Assembly (NCBI GenBank): GCA_034336665.1
Contig: CM067585.1
Location: 2,661,731 to 2,725,730, forward strand
Source: Luscinia megarhynchos
Taxonomy: Eukaryota > Chordata > Aves > Passeriformes > Turdidae
Reading direction: 5' to 3'
Length of the DNA: 64,000 bases
Part shown: positions 10,301 to 17,469 of the stretch, one piece after another
Numbering within the stretch: the first letter of the stretch is position 1
Layout: each line of letters begins with the position of its first letter
Notes under the pieces: model-generated
What the model saw: only the letters and a program-made list of their open reading frames with translations
Database searches by the model: none
What the model was told of the DNA's origin: nothing
Made by a program: the position numbers and the translations under genes

Positions 10301-10970
10301 CAGCTGTGAATCAGGGTGCATAATTCAGGTGGTCTCAGCAGCACAGGAGTCAGAGCTTTTGAAAGATTCACTGCCCCAAATGAGCTGTTGGCAGTTGCTT
10401 TGCTCCTTGTTTTCAAAACAAGTTGTTTATCAGTTCAGTGGCAATGTATTGCAGTGCCTCAGTAACATTTCTCCTGTTCAAGGACTACCTTGCTGTCTGC
10501 ACACTGATAAAAAATCTAGGCATAGTCTACTGTCTCTTATAACTTCTTCTTGAACCTTACAAAAATAGTCATTATCTTCCATGATCTTTGTATGCTCTGT
10601 CCCCTCTGGAGCAGAGTGGTGAGTACGACCTGGGAAGTGCAGAGTAGTGACTCAAGCAGAGTCTGAACTTCAGCGGGGGCACATTGCCATAGCTGTGGAG
10701 AAACTTCCTGTGTCACTTACACTGCCTGCAAGACAGAGACACCAAGAGCTTCTCTAGGCAAATTCCAGGAGGGAGCTGTGGGGATGGGGATTGTAAATGG
10801 GAATTACCTGGCAGAAAGCTGGTGACTTACCTCCCTTTGCTAAATAATTGCTAACTAGCTACCAACTGTGGGGTTTTTCTTCAAGGCAAGCTGTGGAATT
10901 CCTCAGCAGCGAGGGACACATCTACTCCACGGTGGATGATGATCACTATAAGTCAACAGATGCTGAGTGA
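7012..10970 (+). CDS. RPA2: RPA2, replication protein A 32-kDa subunit (9 coding exons)
   Basis: Coding exons are 7012-7027, 7177-7280, 7466-7567, 7657-7770, 8456-8530, 9538-9651, 9941-10051, 10137-10231 and 10886-10970. They total 816 nt, or 271 residues; human has 270 from memory. RPA2 is the middle subunit of the RPA heterotrimer, which coats single-stranded DNA in replication, repair and checkpoint signalling. The order of parts is a Gly/Ser-rich phosphorylated N-terminal tail (about 1-40), the OB fold (about 41-175, with [20 protein letters not shown] and [11 protein letters not shown]), a linker, and a C-terminal winged helix (about 205-271, ending [14 protein letters not shown]) that binds repair partners. 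The short first exon, coding MWSGH plus one base, matches the mammalian gene structure. The N-terminal tail differs from human at several phosphorylation positions. Confidence 0.98.
7177..7280 (+). CDS. RPA2: RPA2 coding exon 2 (phosphorylated tail)
   Basis: The exon encodes [15 protein letters not shown], then [10 protein letters not shown] and QAEKKQ. The two Ser-Pro CDK sites and the Thr-Gln site are kept. The acceptor is CTCCTTAG and the donor is GTAGGC, in phase 0. Confidence 0.95.
7325..7443 (+). repeat. Hexanucleotide microsatellite (CCCTGG/CTCTGG) in RPA2 intron 2
   Basis: About 20 six-base units lie in blocks of CCCTGG and CTCTGG in the order 5, 5, 4, 3, 1 and 2. The array fills most of this short intron between exons 2 and 3. 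Because the unit is a multiple of three, every frame on both strands stays open across the array, which produces long false ORFs of Gly-Pro/Gly-Ser or Ala-Arg dipeptides. Confidence 0.97.
7466..7567 (+). CDS. RPA2: RPA2 coding exon 3
   Basis: The exon encodes [16 protein letters not shown] to DVEISQ, the start of the OB fold. The acceptor is CCTTGCAG and the donor is GTGGGC. Confidence 0.96.
7657..7770 (+). CDS. RPA2: RPA2 coding exon 4
   Basis: The exon encodes [20 protein letters not shown] and [17 protein letters not shown], the core of the OB fold. The acceptor is CTCCGCAG and the donor is GTAAGC. Confidence 0.97.
7848..7905 (-). repeat. Possible old CR1 3'-end fragment in RPA2 intron 4
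   Basis: The sequence around CTGGAAGGAACCCCTAAGGA followed by TCACTGATCAACACC resembles a diverged antisense CR1 tail. It is short, so the call is weak. Confidence 0.3.
8456..8530 (+). CDS. RPA2: RPA2 coding exon 5
   Basis: The exon encodes [19 protein letters not shown] and HLRSFQ. The acceptor is TCTGTTAG and the donor is GTAAGC. Confidence 0.96.
9180..9372 (+). mobile_element. Likely songbird ERV-derived fragment in RPA2 intron 5
   Basis: The run containing CCTTGGCTCTGTGCAAG and, further on, CAGCCAAAACCAGCACAAG resembles the tail of an endogenous-retrovirus-like repeat common in passerine genomes. The family was recognised from memory and no termini or target duplication were found. Confidence 0.4.
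9538..9651 (+). CDS. RPA2: RPA2 coding exon 6
   Basis: The exon encodes [19 protein letters not shown] and [13 protein letters not shown], the last part of the OB fold and its trimerisation helix. The acceptor is CTGAAAG and the donor is GTAAGT. Confidence 0.96.
9941..10051 (+). CDS. RPA2: RPA2 coding exon 7 (linker)
   Basis: The exon encodes the flexible linker [16 protein letters not shown] and a glycine-rich stretch, then [12 protein letters not shown]. It is the least conserved part outside the N terminus. The acceptor is AATTCCAG and the donor is GTGGGT. Confidence 0.94.
10137..10231 (+). CDS. RPA2: RPA2 coding exon 8 (winged helix)
   Basis: The exon encodes [20 protein letters not shown] and MSMSTIK, the first helices of the winged-helix partner-binding domain. 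The acceptor is CATCCAG and the donor is GTAAGT, in phase 2. Confidence 0.96.
10886..10970 (+). CDS. RPA2: RPA2 coding exon 9 (C terminus)
   Basis: The exon encodes [20 protein letters not shown] and YKSTDAE, then TGA at 10968-10970. The acceptor is TTCTTCAAG. The acidic C-terminal surface contacts XPA, UNG2 and SMARCAL1 in mammals. Confidence 0.97.
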
Positions 10971-11490
10971 AGTTCCTTCCATCTGATTTTAGTTCCAAGC
11001 AAATGTTTATTCATGTTTCAAGATACCTTGCTGATCTCTGTTACATAGAGGGAGACCTTTGCTCTTTATGGGAAGTCCTGGTTACTTGGTGAATGCTGAC
11101 TCCTTGGAATTCAAGGACGAGCAGAATGTGTGTGATTCTGGTAATTGGACCTGATTCTATGTTCTGAAAGCATAATCAGACATGGGAAAACTGAACTCCT
11201 CAAAGCTTCAGAGCTTTCACTTTGTTTTGGCTCATTAGAGAGTGCCTGTTAGAAAGAAGAACCCTCTTTATGATGTCCTTTATTTCTAGAACTGTTTCTC
11301 CTAACTCAGCTTCCATTCCATTTTCTTTACAAAGTGGGTAGCCAGGAGTAACCTTCCACTAATGTACAGCAATCATGAGATGTTTTCATTATTTAGTTCA
11401 TGCATTTAAATCTATATTTGTACTAGAGCTGATCTTCTTGCTATAGAGCTTTTAAACTTTTTCAATAAAATGGTAACTTGGAGCACCTTG
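10971..11490 (+). other. RPA2: RPA2 3' UTR
   Basis: The sequence follows the RPA2 stop without an obvious intron and ends about 20 bases past an AATAAA at 11464-11469. It is AT-richer than the coding exons. The cleavage point is inferred. Confidence 0.75.
11464..11469 (+). terminator. RPA2 polyadenylation signal AATAAA
   Basis: A canonical hexamer lies about 495 bases after the stop codon and is followed by a T/G-containing stretch (TGGTAACTTGG). Confidence 0.8.
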
Positions 11491-11739
11491 CATCACGTCT
11501 GACTCTAGAGGCTTTGCCTTGAAGAAAACTGCTTGACAAAACCTGGGGATAAAAAGCACAGCATAAACTTTCAGTTTAAGTATCCTTATTTTTTTTCTTA
11601 GCTTTTTACTTTGAAGGTTCAAACTGAAGTGAATGTCTGGCCACTAAGAAATTAATTGATTTTACTACTGAAGAAAACAACATCTATCAGTGTTCCAAAT
11701 AGGGTCAGAACCATTTCTGCCACTAAAACTGAAGGGGTT

Positions 11740-11870
11740 ATGGCCCCAAGGCTACCAGAGCTCAAGAATTGTTTGGACAACACACTCAGGCTCAGGGTGG
11801 GAATGTTGGGGTGTCCTGTACAGGGCCAGGAGTTGGACTCAAGGGTCTCTGGGGGTCTCCAGCTCAGAAC
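11740..11870 (+). repeat. CR1 LINE 3'-end fragment between RPA2 and XKR8
   Basis: The stretch carries GGGAATGTTGGGGTGTCCTG, GGCCAGGAGTTGGACTCAAG and GGGGGTCTCCAGCTCAGAAC in the order of an avian CR1 3' end. Confidence 0.8.
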
Positions 11871-12084
11871 ATGTTACCTGTGCCAAAATCCATGTATGCT
11901 GTGCTTTTAGCAGAAGCTCAAATGAATTATGAAGCAAGGTTTTGTTCTTTAAACCATTTTTAAAGCGCAACAGAAAAACAGAATACAAGTTGGTATTGGT
12001 GGTGGATTGAAATACAGAAAAAGGATTTGTGTTTCCCGTTTCTCTGCATCCCCTGCCTTGTTCAGGAGGCTGTGGGGTGGCTGC

Positions 12085-12154
12085 TGCACGGCGTTACTGT
12101 CCCTGCAGTCAGTGGTGATTGCACGGCGTTACTGTCCCTGCAGTCAGTGCTGAG
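12085..12154 (+). repeat. Direct 35-bp duplication upstream of XKR8
   Basis: TGCACGGCGTTACTGTCCCT and the following CAGTCAGTG occur twice, starting at 12085 and at 12120, nearly identical. The duplication abuts the start of the GC-rich XKR8 promoter. Confidence 0.9.
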
Positions 12155-12224
12155 TTTCCTGTCACAGGAAGCCGATCTGGCTGCGGGTGCAGGGCCGGGC
12201 TGAGCCGGGAGCGGAGCCGGCCCG

Positions 12225-12607
12225 GGGCGGGACACACGGCTCAGAGCGCGACGCCCGGTTCAGGGAGGGACACCCGGCTCGGGGCGGGACACACGGCTCA
12301 GGGAGGGACACCCGGCTCGGGGAGGAACACACGGTTCAGGGCGGGACACACGGCTCAGAGCGCGACGCCCGGTTCGGGGAGGGACACACGGTTCAGGGCG
12401 GGACACCCGGCCCGGGGCGGGACACACGGCTCAGAGCGCGACGCCCGGTTCAGGGCGGGACACCCGGCTCGGGGAGGAACACACGGTTCAGGGCGGGACA
12501 CCCGGCTCGGGGAGGAACACACGGTTCAGGGCGGGACACCCGGCTCGGGGCGGGACACCCGGCTCAGGGAGGACACACGGCCCGGGGCGGGACACACGGT
12601 TCAGGGC
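12225..12607 (+). repeat. 19-bp GC-rich minisatellite in the XKR8 promoter (about 20 copies)
   Basis: Units follow the pattern GGGCGGGACACACGGCTCA, with variants GGGAGGGACACCCGGCTCG and GAGCGCGACGCCCGGTTCA. Eleven copies of GGGCGGG are counted in and at the edge of the array. The array ends about 75 bp before the XKR8 ATG, so it is part of the promoter or 5' UTR. Long plus-strand ORFs through it are not in frame with XKR8. Confidence 0.95.
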
Positions 12608-12680
12608 GGGCTCCCTCAGGGGTGGTCCGGCCCGTGCCGGCGCCGCCAGCGCCGGGGCCGAGCGCGGCCGCGGGGCGCCG

Positions 12681-12976
12681 ATGTCTCCGCGCGCTGCCCC
12701 GCCGCGGTTCGGGCCGCTGCAGCTGGCGCTGGCGGCGGCGGGGACGGCGGCGGCCACCCTGGACCTGTGCATGGACGGCTGGGTGGCGGCGGAGTACGCG
12801 CGGCGCGGCCACCCGGGCTGGGCCGCGCTGTCGCTGTCGCTGCTCGCCGCCGCCTCGGCCGCCGCCCAGGCCTGCAGCTGGCTGTGGCTGCGCTCCGACC
12901 CGCCCGCCCTGCGCCCCGCCGTGCCCGCGCCGCTGCTCGCCGCCCTGCACCTCCTGCAGCTCGGCTTTTTCTTCAG
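12681..12976 (+). CDS. XKR8: XKR8 coding exon 1
   Basis: The exon encodes the N terminus and first membrane segments (LDLCMDGWVAAEYARRGHPG, LHLLQLGFFFR). The donor is GTACGG, in phase 2. Confidence 0.93.
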
Positions 12977-15810
12977 GTACGGCAGCCCCGCACCGCTTCT
13001 CCTCCGGGCGTCCCGCCCCAGCCTCCCCCCGTGCCCGGCCCGCTGCCGCTGCCGCTGGGCCCCTCATGGCGCCGGAATGGGTGAGCGGTGCCTCGGCGGC
13101 CGGTAGCGCCGAGAGCTCCCGGGCTGGAGCGGGGTGAGGGGTGTCACAGGAGCCTCCTGTGTCCCCGCAAGGGAAGTTTCCCCGCGGCTCTGCTCTGTCT
13201 CCCGCTGCTGTTACCGCCGCCCTCTAAACAAACGGAGCAGCGCCCCGAAACCTCGGCCCGGCCCTGGCACTCCCGGCGGCTGAGGGGAGCAGCGAGGCCG
13301 GGCCGGGGAAGGGAATAACCCAGGCATGTCCGTGCTCAGTTTTTAACGCCTGCACTTCACCCGTGTCTGGGCATCGTGTGGTTGCGGTGGTGCGTGGTTT
13401 GGGCCGGGGAAAGGAGGGTTTGGACATAATTAGTGGGGTTTGTTGTCTTGTCAAGGCAGTGTGGGAACCGAGGTTTGTGGTGCCTTGCGTGGCCCCTCAC
13501 CCCAGCCGTGGCCCCTCACCCCCAGCTGTGTCCCCTCACCCCCAGCCGTGTCCCCTCACACCCAGCTGTGTCCCCTCACACCCAGCTGTGTCCCTCCCCA
13601 GGTGCCTCTATGCCCTGAAGGTGGGCTGGAGGGTGTGCTGGGCCAAGGCAGAGGAGGAGGATGAGCAGAGGCACATGGCCTTCCTCTCCCACGACATCAG
13701 CATGCTGCGGCTCTTCGAGACCTTCCTGGAGAACACCCCGCAGCTCACCCTGCTCCTCTACATCGTCCTGCGGACAAACAAGGCGGAGCTCTCCCAGGGT
13801 GAGGGGGCTGGGGCCGAGGGAGGGGGCTGGGGGATGCAGGCTTGGATGGGGCAGATCAGAGAGTCTGTCAGCAGCTGGAGCACCCAGCGAGACACTTGTA
13901 GAGTCATTCTGCTCTCATGTCACTCCTTCCTTTGATATGTCACACTGTGGATCCCTGTTCTGCACTCACCTGCCCCAATGGACCGCGCTGGGCTTGGGGT
14001 GGGGAGGGCTGAAGCTGGGGTACCACTGTCATTCTCTTATGTGCCCCAGGAGAGGCTGGGGGTCAGGTGAGAAATCAGGCAGAATAGCAGTGTGAGTTCT
14101 AGTAAAAGTTAAAAAAACATGCTAATGTTGTCAGCAGAGACTCCAAGACCACAGTTGTAAACAGTACTTATTATACTTAAATATAATAGAGCTATAGTAA
14201 GAATATTGCTTACATTTTTAAAGTAGAACAAAATAAGTTGTATGCATAATCTATACATAACCTAGAGTGCTAAAAAACTAGAATTGCAATAAGTTAAAAA
14301 GTAGTAGTCTGAGCTTGCGTCCTAACTTGTTAAAAAGATCCTATATAAAAATTAGTATTAAGAAAAAGTTAGTACCTTTACTACTTTTTCTGCCATTGCT
14401 TTTTGCTTTTTGCTTTTGTTTGTTGTCAACATCCAAAAAAAAAAAAAGAACTGCCGTAGCAACATCAGCCCTACCAAGACCTCCAAAACCAGCTTCTGCT
14501 TCTACTTAAAACTCTAAACTGAAACTTAGCATAAACTTTAATGTCTGTAACTGTACCTTTTAAAACGAATGTACTTCTGCAATAAATAACCTTTTAGCAA
14601 CTATTAGCTGCTTCACTCATTTTCAAAGATAACCCAACAAAGTTAGTGCCTAAAGCACCTAAAGTTCTTAACCTGACACTTCTGGGGGTAGGGAGGTGCT
14701 GATGTTGGTATGGGTGAAGCATAGGCTGCTGAACAGGTGCTGTGGCGCCCTTCCCAGGGTGGGGAGCAGGTGTCACTGCAGGGAAATGGGAGCCCAACAA
14801 CGTAGAAGCCAGCTCTCACTTCCCTGTGTGGGCTGAGGGCTTCCATGCTTGGGAGATGAGCTCTCCAGGGCCATTCAATCCCAGCACTTCTTCCCCATCC
14901 TCTGAGCAAGGCCAGGCACCAGTGTCCCTGTCCTCGGGAGGGCAGGCCAGGGGAGAGATGCAGGACCCTGACAGCACCTGCTTTGTGAGCTGGGGGGTAA
15001 CTTATTTTAGCAGTGGTGGGCAGGGAGAGGTTTGAGTCCCCCCTCAGCATTTTCACCTCTGTGTTTGCAGGCCTGGGGATGGTCACTGCCTTCCTGTGTG
15101 TGTCCTGGTCTCTGCTGGACTACCACCAGTCTCTGCGCTCCTTCGTGCAGGACAAGTACGAGCTGAGCCTGGGCTCTTCCATCATCTACTTCCTGTGGAA
15201 CCTCCTCCTCATCTGCCCCCGCATCCTGGCCATTGCCCTCTTCGCCCTGCTCTGGCCCTACGGTGTGGCTGTGCACTTCCCACTGGTGTGGCTGGCCATG
15301 TTCCTTTGGGTCAGCCTGCAGGGCACTGACTTCATGGAGTCCCCCTGCCCTGAGCAGCTTTACCGGGCCGTGGTGGCTGTGATCCTCTACTTCAGCTGGT
15401 TCAACGTGGCCCAGGGCAGGACGCTGTACCGCAGCATCATCTACCACAGCTTCATCCTGCTGGACAGCTCGCTGCTGGCCCTGGCCTGGCTCTGGGGCCG
15501 GGCTCCCTCTGAGGAGAGCTCCTACCTCCTCCTGCTGCTGGCTGCTGCCCTGCCCTGCTACCTGCTGGGGCTGGGGCTGAGGGTCACCTACTACAAGTGG
15601 CTGCACCCCACCGTGCAGGTGCAGAAGGAAGGCAGATACGACGAGGTGGATGCCAGTGGAGGGGAGGATGGGGTGGAGTTTCGCTCGTTTTTGGAAGCAG
15701 ACCTTGTGAACAGGCGGATGCAGTATCTGGCCCAGACCCACCTCTCCTTGTCTCAGCTGGCACAGCAGCACTTCCTGAATGGGGCTGCTGCTGTGGAGTC
15801 TGCTGTCTGA
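12681..15810 (+). CDS. XKR8: XKR8, caspase-activated phospholipid scramblase (3 coding exons)
   Basis: Coding exons are 12681-12976, 13602-13798 and 15071-15810. They total 1233 nt and 410 residues; human has about 395 from memory. XKR8 is a multi-pass plasma-membrane protein of the XK family. With Basigin or Neuroplastin it exposes phosphatidylserine on apoptotic cells after caspase cleavage of its C-terminal tail. The sequence shows the family blocks ALHLLQLGFFFR, DISMLRLFETFLENTPQLTL, SWSLLDYHQSLR, SSIIYFLWNLLLICPRILA, LQGTDFM and ILYFSWFNVAQGRT. The cytosolic tail carries DEVD at residues 355-358, a textbook caspase-3 site, where human has a related site at about the same position. The three-exon structure fits the family. 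Exon 1 is extremely GC- and alanine-rich. The ATG at 12681 is in a moderate context. Confidence 0.97.
13491..13601 (+). repeat. 20-bp minisatellite that contains the XKR8 intron-1 acceptor
   Basis: About 5.5 units of the type GTCCCCTCACCCCCAGCTGT lie directly before exon 2. Each unit is a pyrimidine tract followed by CAG. The last, shortened unit (GTCCCTCCCCAG) supplies the real splice acceptor at 13600-13601. Confidence 0.95.
13602..13798 (+). CDS. XKR8: XKR8 coding exon 2
   Basis: The exon encodes CLYALKVGWRVCWAKAEEE, an acidic loop, and SHDISMLRLFETFLENTPQL. The acceptor is CCCTCCCCAG, which lies inside the last unit of a 20-bp repeat. The donor is GTGAGG, in phase 1. Confidence 0.95.
14100..14680 (+). 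mobile_element. AT-rich LTR-like insertion in XKR8 intron 2
   Basis: The segment is strikingly AT-rich between GC-rich neighbours. It has a TATA-like TATATAAAA near 14343 and an AATAAA at 14581-14586, which would give a retroviral U3-R-U5 order on the plus strand. Candidate ends are TGTCAG at 14129 and CTGACA at 14673-14678 (perfect inverted ends), or TGTTG at 14126 and CAACA at 14635-14639. No clean target duplication was found, so the boundaries are uncertain. Confidence 0.45.
15071..15810 (+). CDS. XKR8: XKR8 coding exon 3 (membrane core and caspase-cleaved tail)
   Basis: The exon encodes most membrane helices and the C-terminal tail with the DEVD site at 15640-15651. The acceptor is GTGTTTGCAG. 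The stop is at 15808-15810. Confidence 0.97.
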
Positions 15811-17010
15811 GGGCAGGAGGTAAACTTTCTGGTTGTGCCCTTCGGACTGTTGTTTTGGACACTGGGGGGACCTGGCAGAAACCAGGGGTGATGTGGAAAC
15901 ACCCAGTGAGTCCCATGGCACTCAGCATGGCTCCCATGGCTGTACCCGCAAGGAAAGGCAGTGTTTGTGATGAGTCCAGCACATTGTGGCTGCACTGCTG
16001 TGTAAACTTTTCTTGTTATTTATTATTAGCTTTTTCAAAGAAGAAAAATGAAAACAAGAGCACTGGTTTATTTTCTCTGTGCCTCTCCTGTGCCTGCTGC
16101 TGCCATTGCTGTGCAGGTATATGGGTGGTGGGGCAGGGAGAACTTGTTTCCTCCATGGTAGTGGCTGTCTCACCTTTCTGTTTCCAGCCAGGATTTTCCT
16201 CCTTGTGTTAGTTTTGGTGTAAAGGTCAAAGCTCATCTGTTATCGCTGTGTTCAGGGAGAGATGGGGAAGGAGACCTGTGCTGGGAGGAGTGGCTGCAGG
16301 GTGCCTCAGGGCTGCTGGCTTATTATGGACACCTCAAGCTCCCTTGGCTGCCATTCCCACCACCACAGCCTGGGCAGTGCTCACAAGGCTGGAGGGGTCC
16401 ATGGTGTTTCTCAGCCATGGGTGGCTGTTCATGTGGTCAGTGGGGTCAGTGCTGTGCCAGCTCCTGGGCACAAACACCCACCACTTCCCACATGGAGCTG
16501 CCTCCATGCAGCTCAGTCCCCAAACACAAGCAGGCTCCAGTGCAGCCCCTGCCTTTTGCTGCTGCACATCCTAGCTGCCCACCTGTGGCTCCTTCTCCTC
16601 ACCTCCCTCCCAGCACCCCATCCCAGGAGGGAATTTCCATACCAGGGAAGGCATCTGGAGAAGCAGCTGAAATGCTGTTTCACAGGGAAGCTCAGCCATG
16701 CCCAAGGCCAGCAGCACCACAGCAGAGGGTGGGAGAAGGGTGTTGCCTTGTGCAAAAGAAAATGAGAAGGAAATGTTTGTGCAGGAGGCACCACATGCCT
16801 CCCCTTGGCACCTCAGCAGGGCCCAGGAGCAGGTCCCTGCCCCACTGACCCCAGGGCAAGGGAGCTCTGGTGGCTGCACAGTGATCTGTGGCACCCTGAA
16901 TGCTCCTGGTGCTGCTCGGGCTGTCACAGGGACAGGGACTGACACAGGGGCAGAGAACAGGCTGAAGCACTGACTATAGAAAATAAAGACTTTATTATTT
17001 TTTTCCAGTT
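15811..17010 (+). other. XKR8: XKR8 3' UTR
   Basis: The first plus-strand AATAAA after the stop is at 16982-16987, giving a 3' UTR of about 1.2 kb. Open frames within it on both strands have no recognisable content. Confidence 0.65.
16982..16996. terminator. Shared two-way polyadenylation signal of XKR8 and EYA3
   Basis: AATAAA (plus, 16982-16987), three bases, then TTTATT (16991-16996), which is AATAAA on the minus strand, form a near palindrome. A T-rich tract follows on the plus side. TGTGTCAG follows on the minus side. This suits convergent ends of XKR8 and EYA3. That both sites are used is inferred. Confidence 0.7.
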
Positions 17011-17463
17011 CACAGGACAGTTCCCATTACAGACCATGAACAGGCAAAGGCCCTACAGCCAGCAGCACCTGGGACTCGCCCCTCCCAGCACAGCACAAGA
17101 GGTGCTGTGAGCTCCAGTGGTCCTGCTGCTTCCCACCAGGGCCAGCACAGATACTGCCCCAAGGGCTGCTGGAGGCAACAAATGTTAGTGGATCGGGTGT
17201 TTCTTAACGCCTCTGTGACTGTGTTGAAGCTGAGGGGGAAGCCAGCAGCACTCAGGTGAGCCCAGGTCTGGGCCTGCAGGCTGACTGTCCTTCAGGTGTT
17301 CATGTTTGCTCTCCCATCACCCCTGACCTGACTGTAGCTGAACTGGTGACAGAGACAGGAGAAAATCAATGCTTGGATAGAGATGCTGTTCTTGCCTCAA
17401 GAGAGACAGGAAAAGGCTTAAATTCAGCCAGTAGGGGAAAAAATAAAATAGCCAGGTCACCCC

Positions 17464-17469
17464 TTTATT
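17464..17469 (-). terminator. Possible proximal EYA3 polyadenylation signal
   Basis: TTTATT on the plus strand reads AATAAA for EYA3, about 2.7 kb after its stop. It would give a shorter 3' UTR than the signal at 16991-16996. Confidence 0.45.

Larger units (their letters stand above)
12170..13340. promoter_or_regulatory. CpG island and promoter of XKR8
   Basis: A GC-rich, CpG-dense stretch covers the minisatellite, XKR8 exon 1, and the start of intron 1. No TATA box is visible. The start site is expected between the array and 12680 but is not resolved. Confidence 0.7.

Noticed and set aside
12119..13137. Two plus-strand ORFs of more than 310 codons through the XKR8 upstream minisatellite
   Set aside because: The tandem repeat keeps frames open. 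Neither frame is that of XKR8, and the peptides are only the repeat translated.
15007..15921. Minus-strand ORF of 304 codons opposite XKR8 exon 3
   Set aside because: It is a shadow of a GC-rich coding exon. The sense frame carries the XK-family motifs and the antisense does not.
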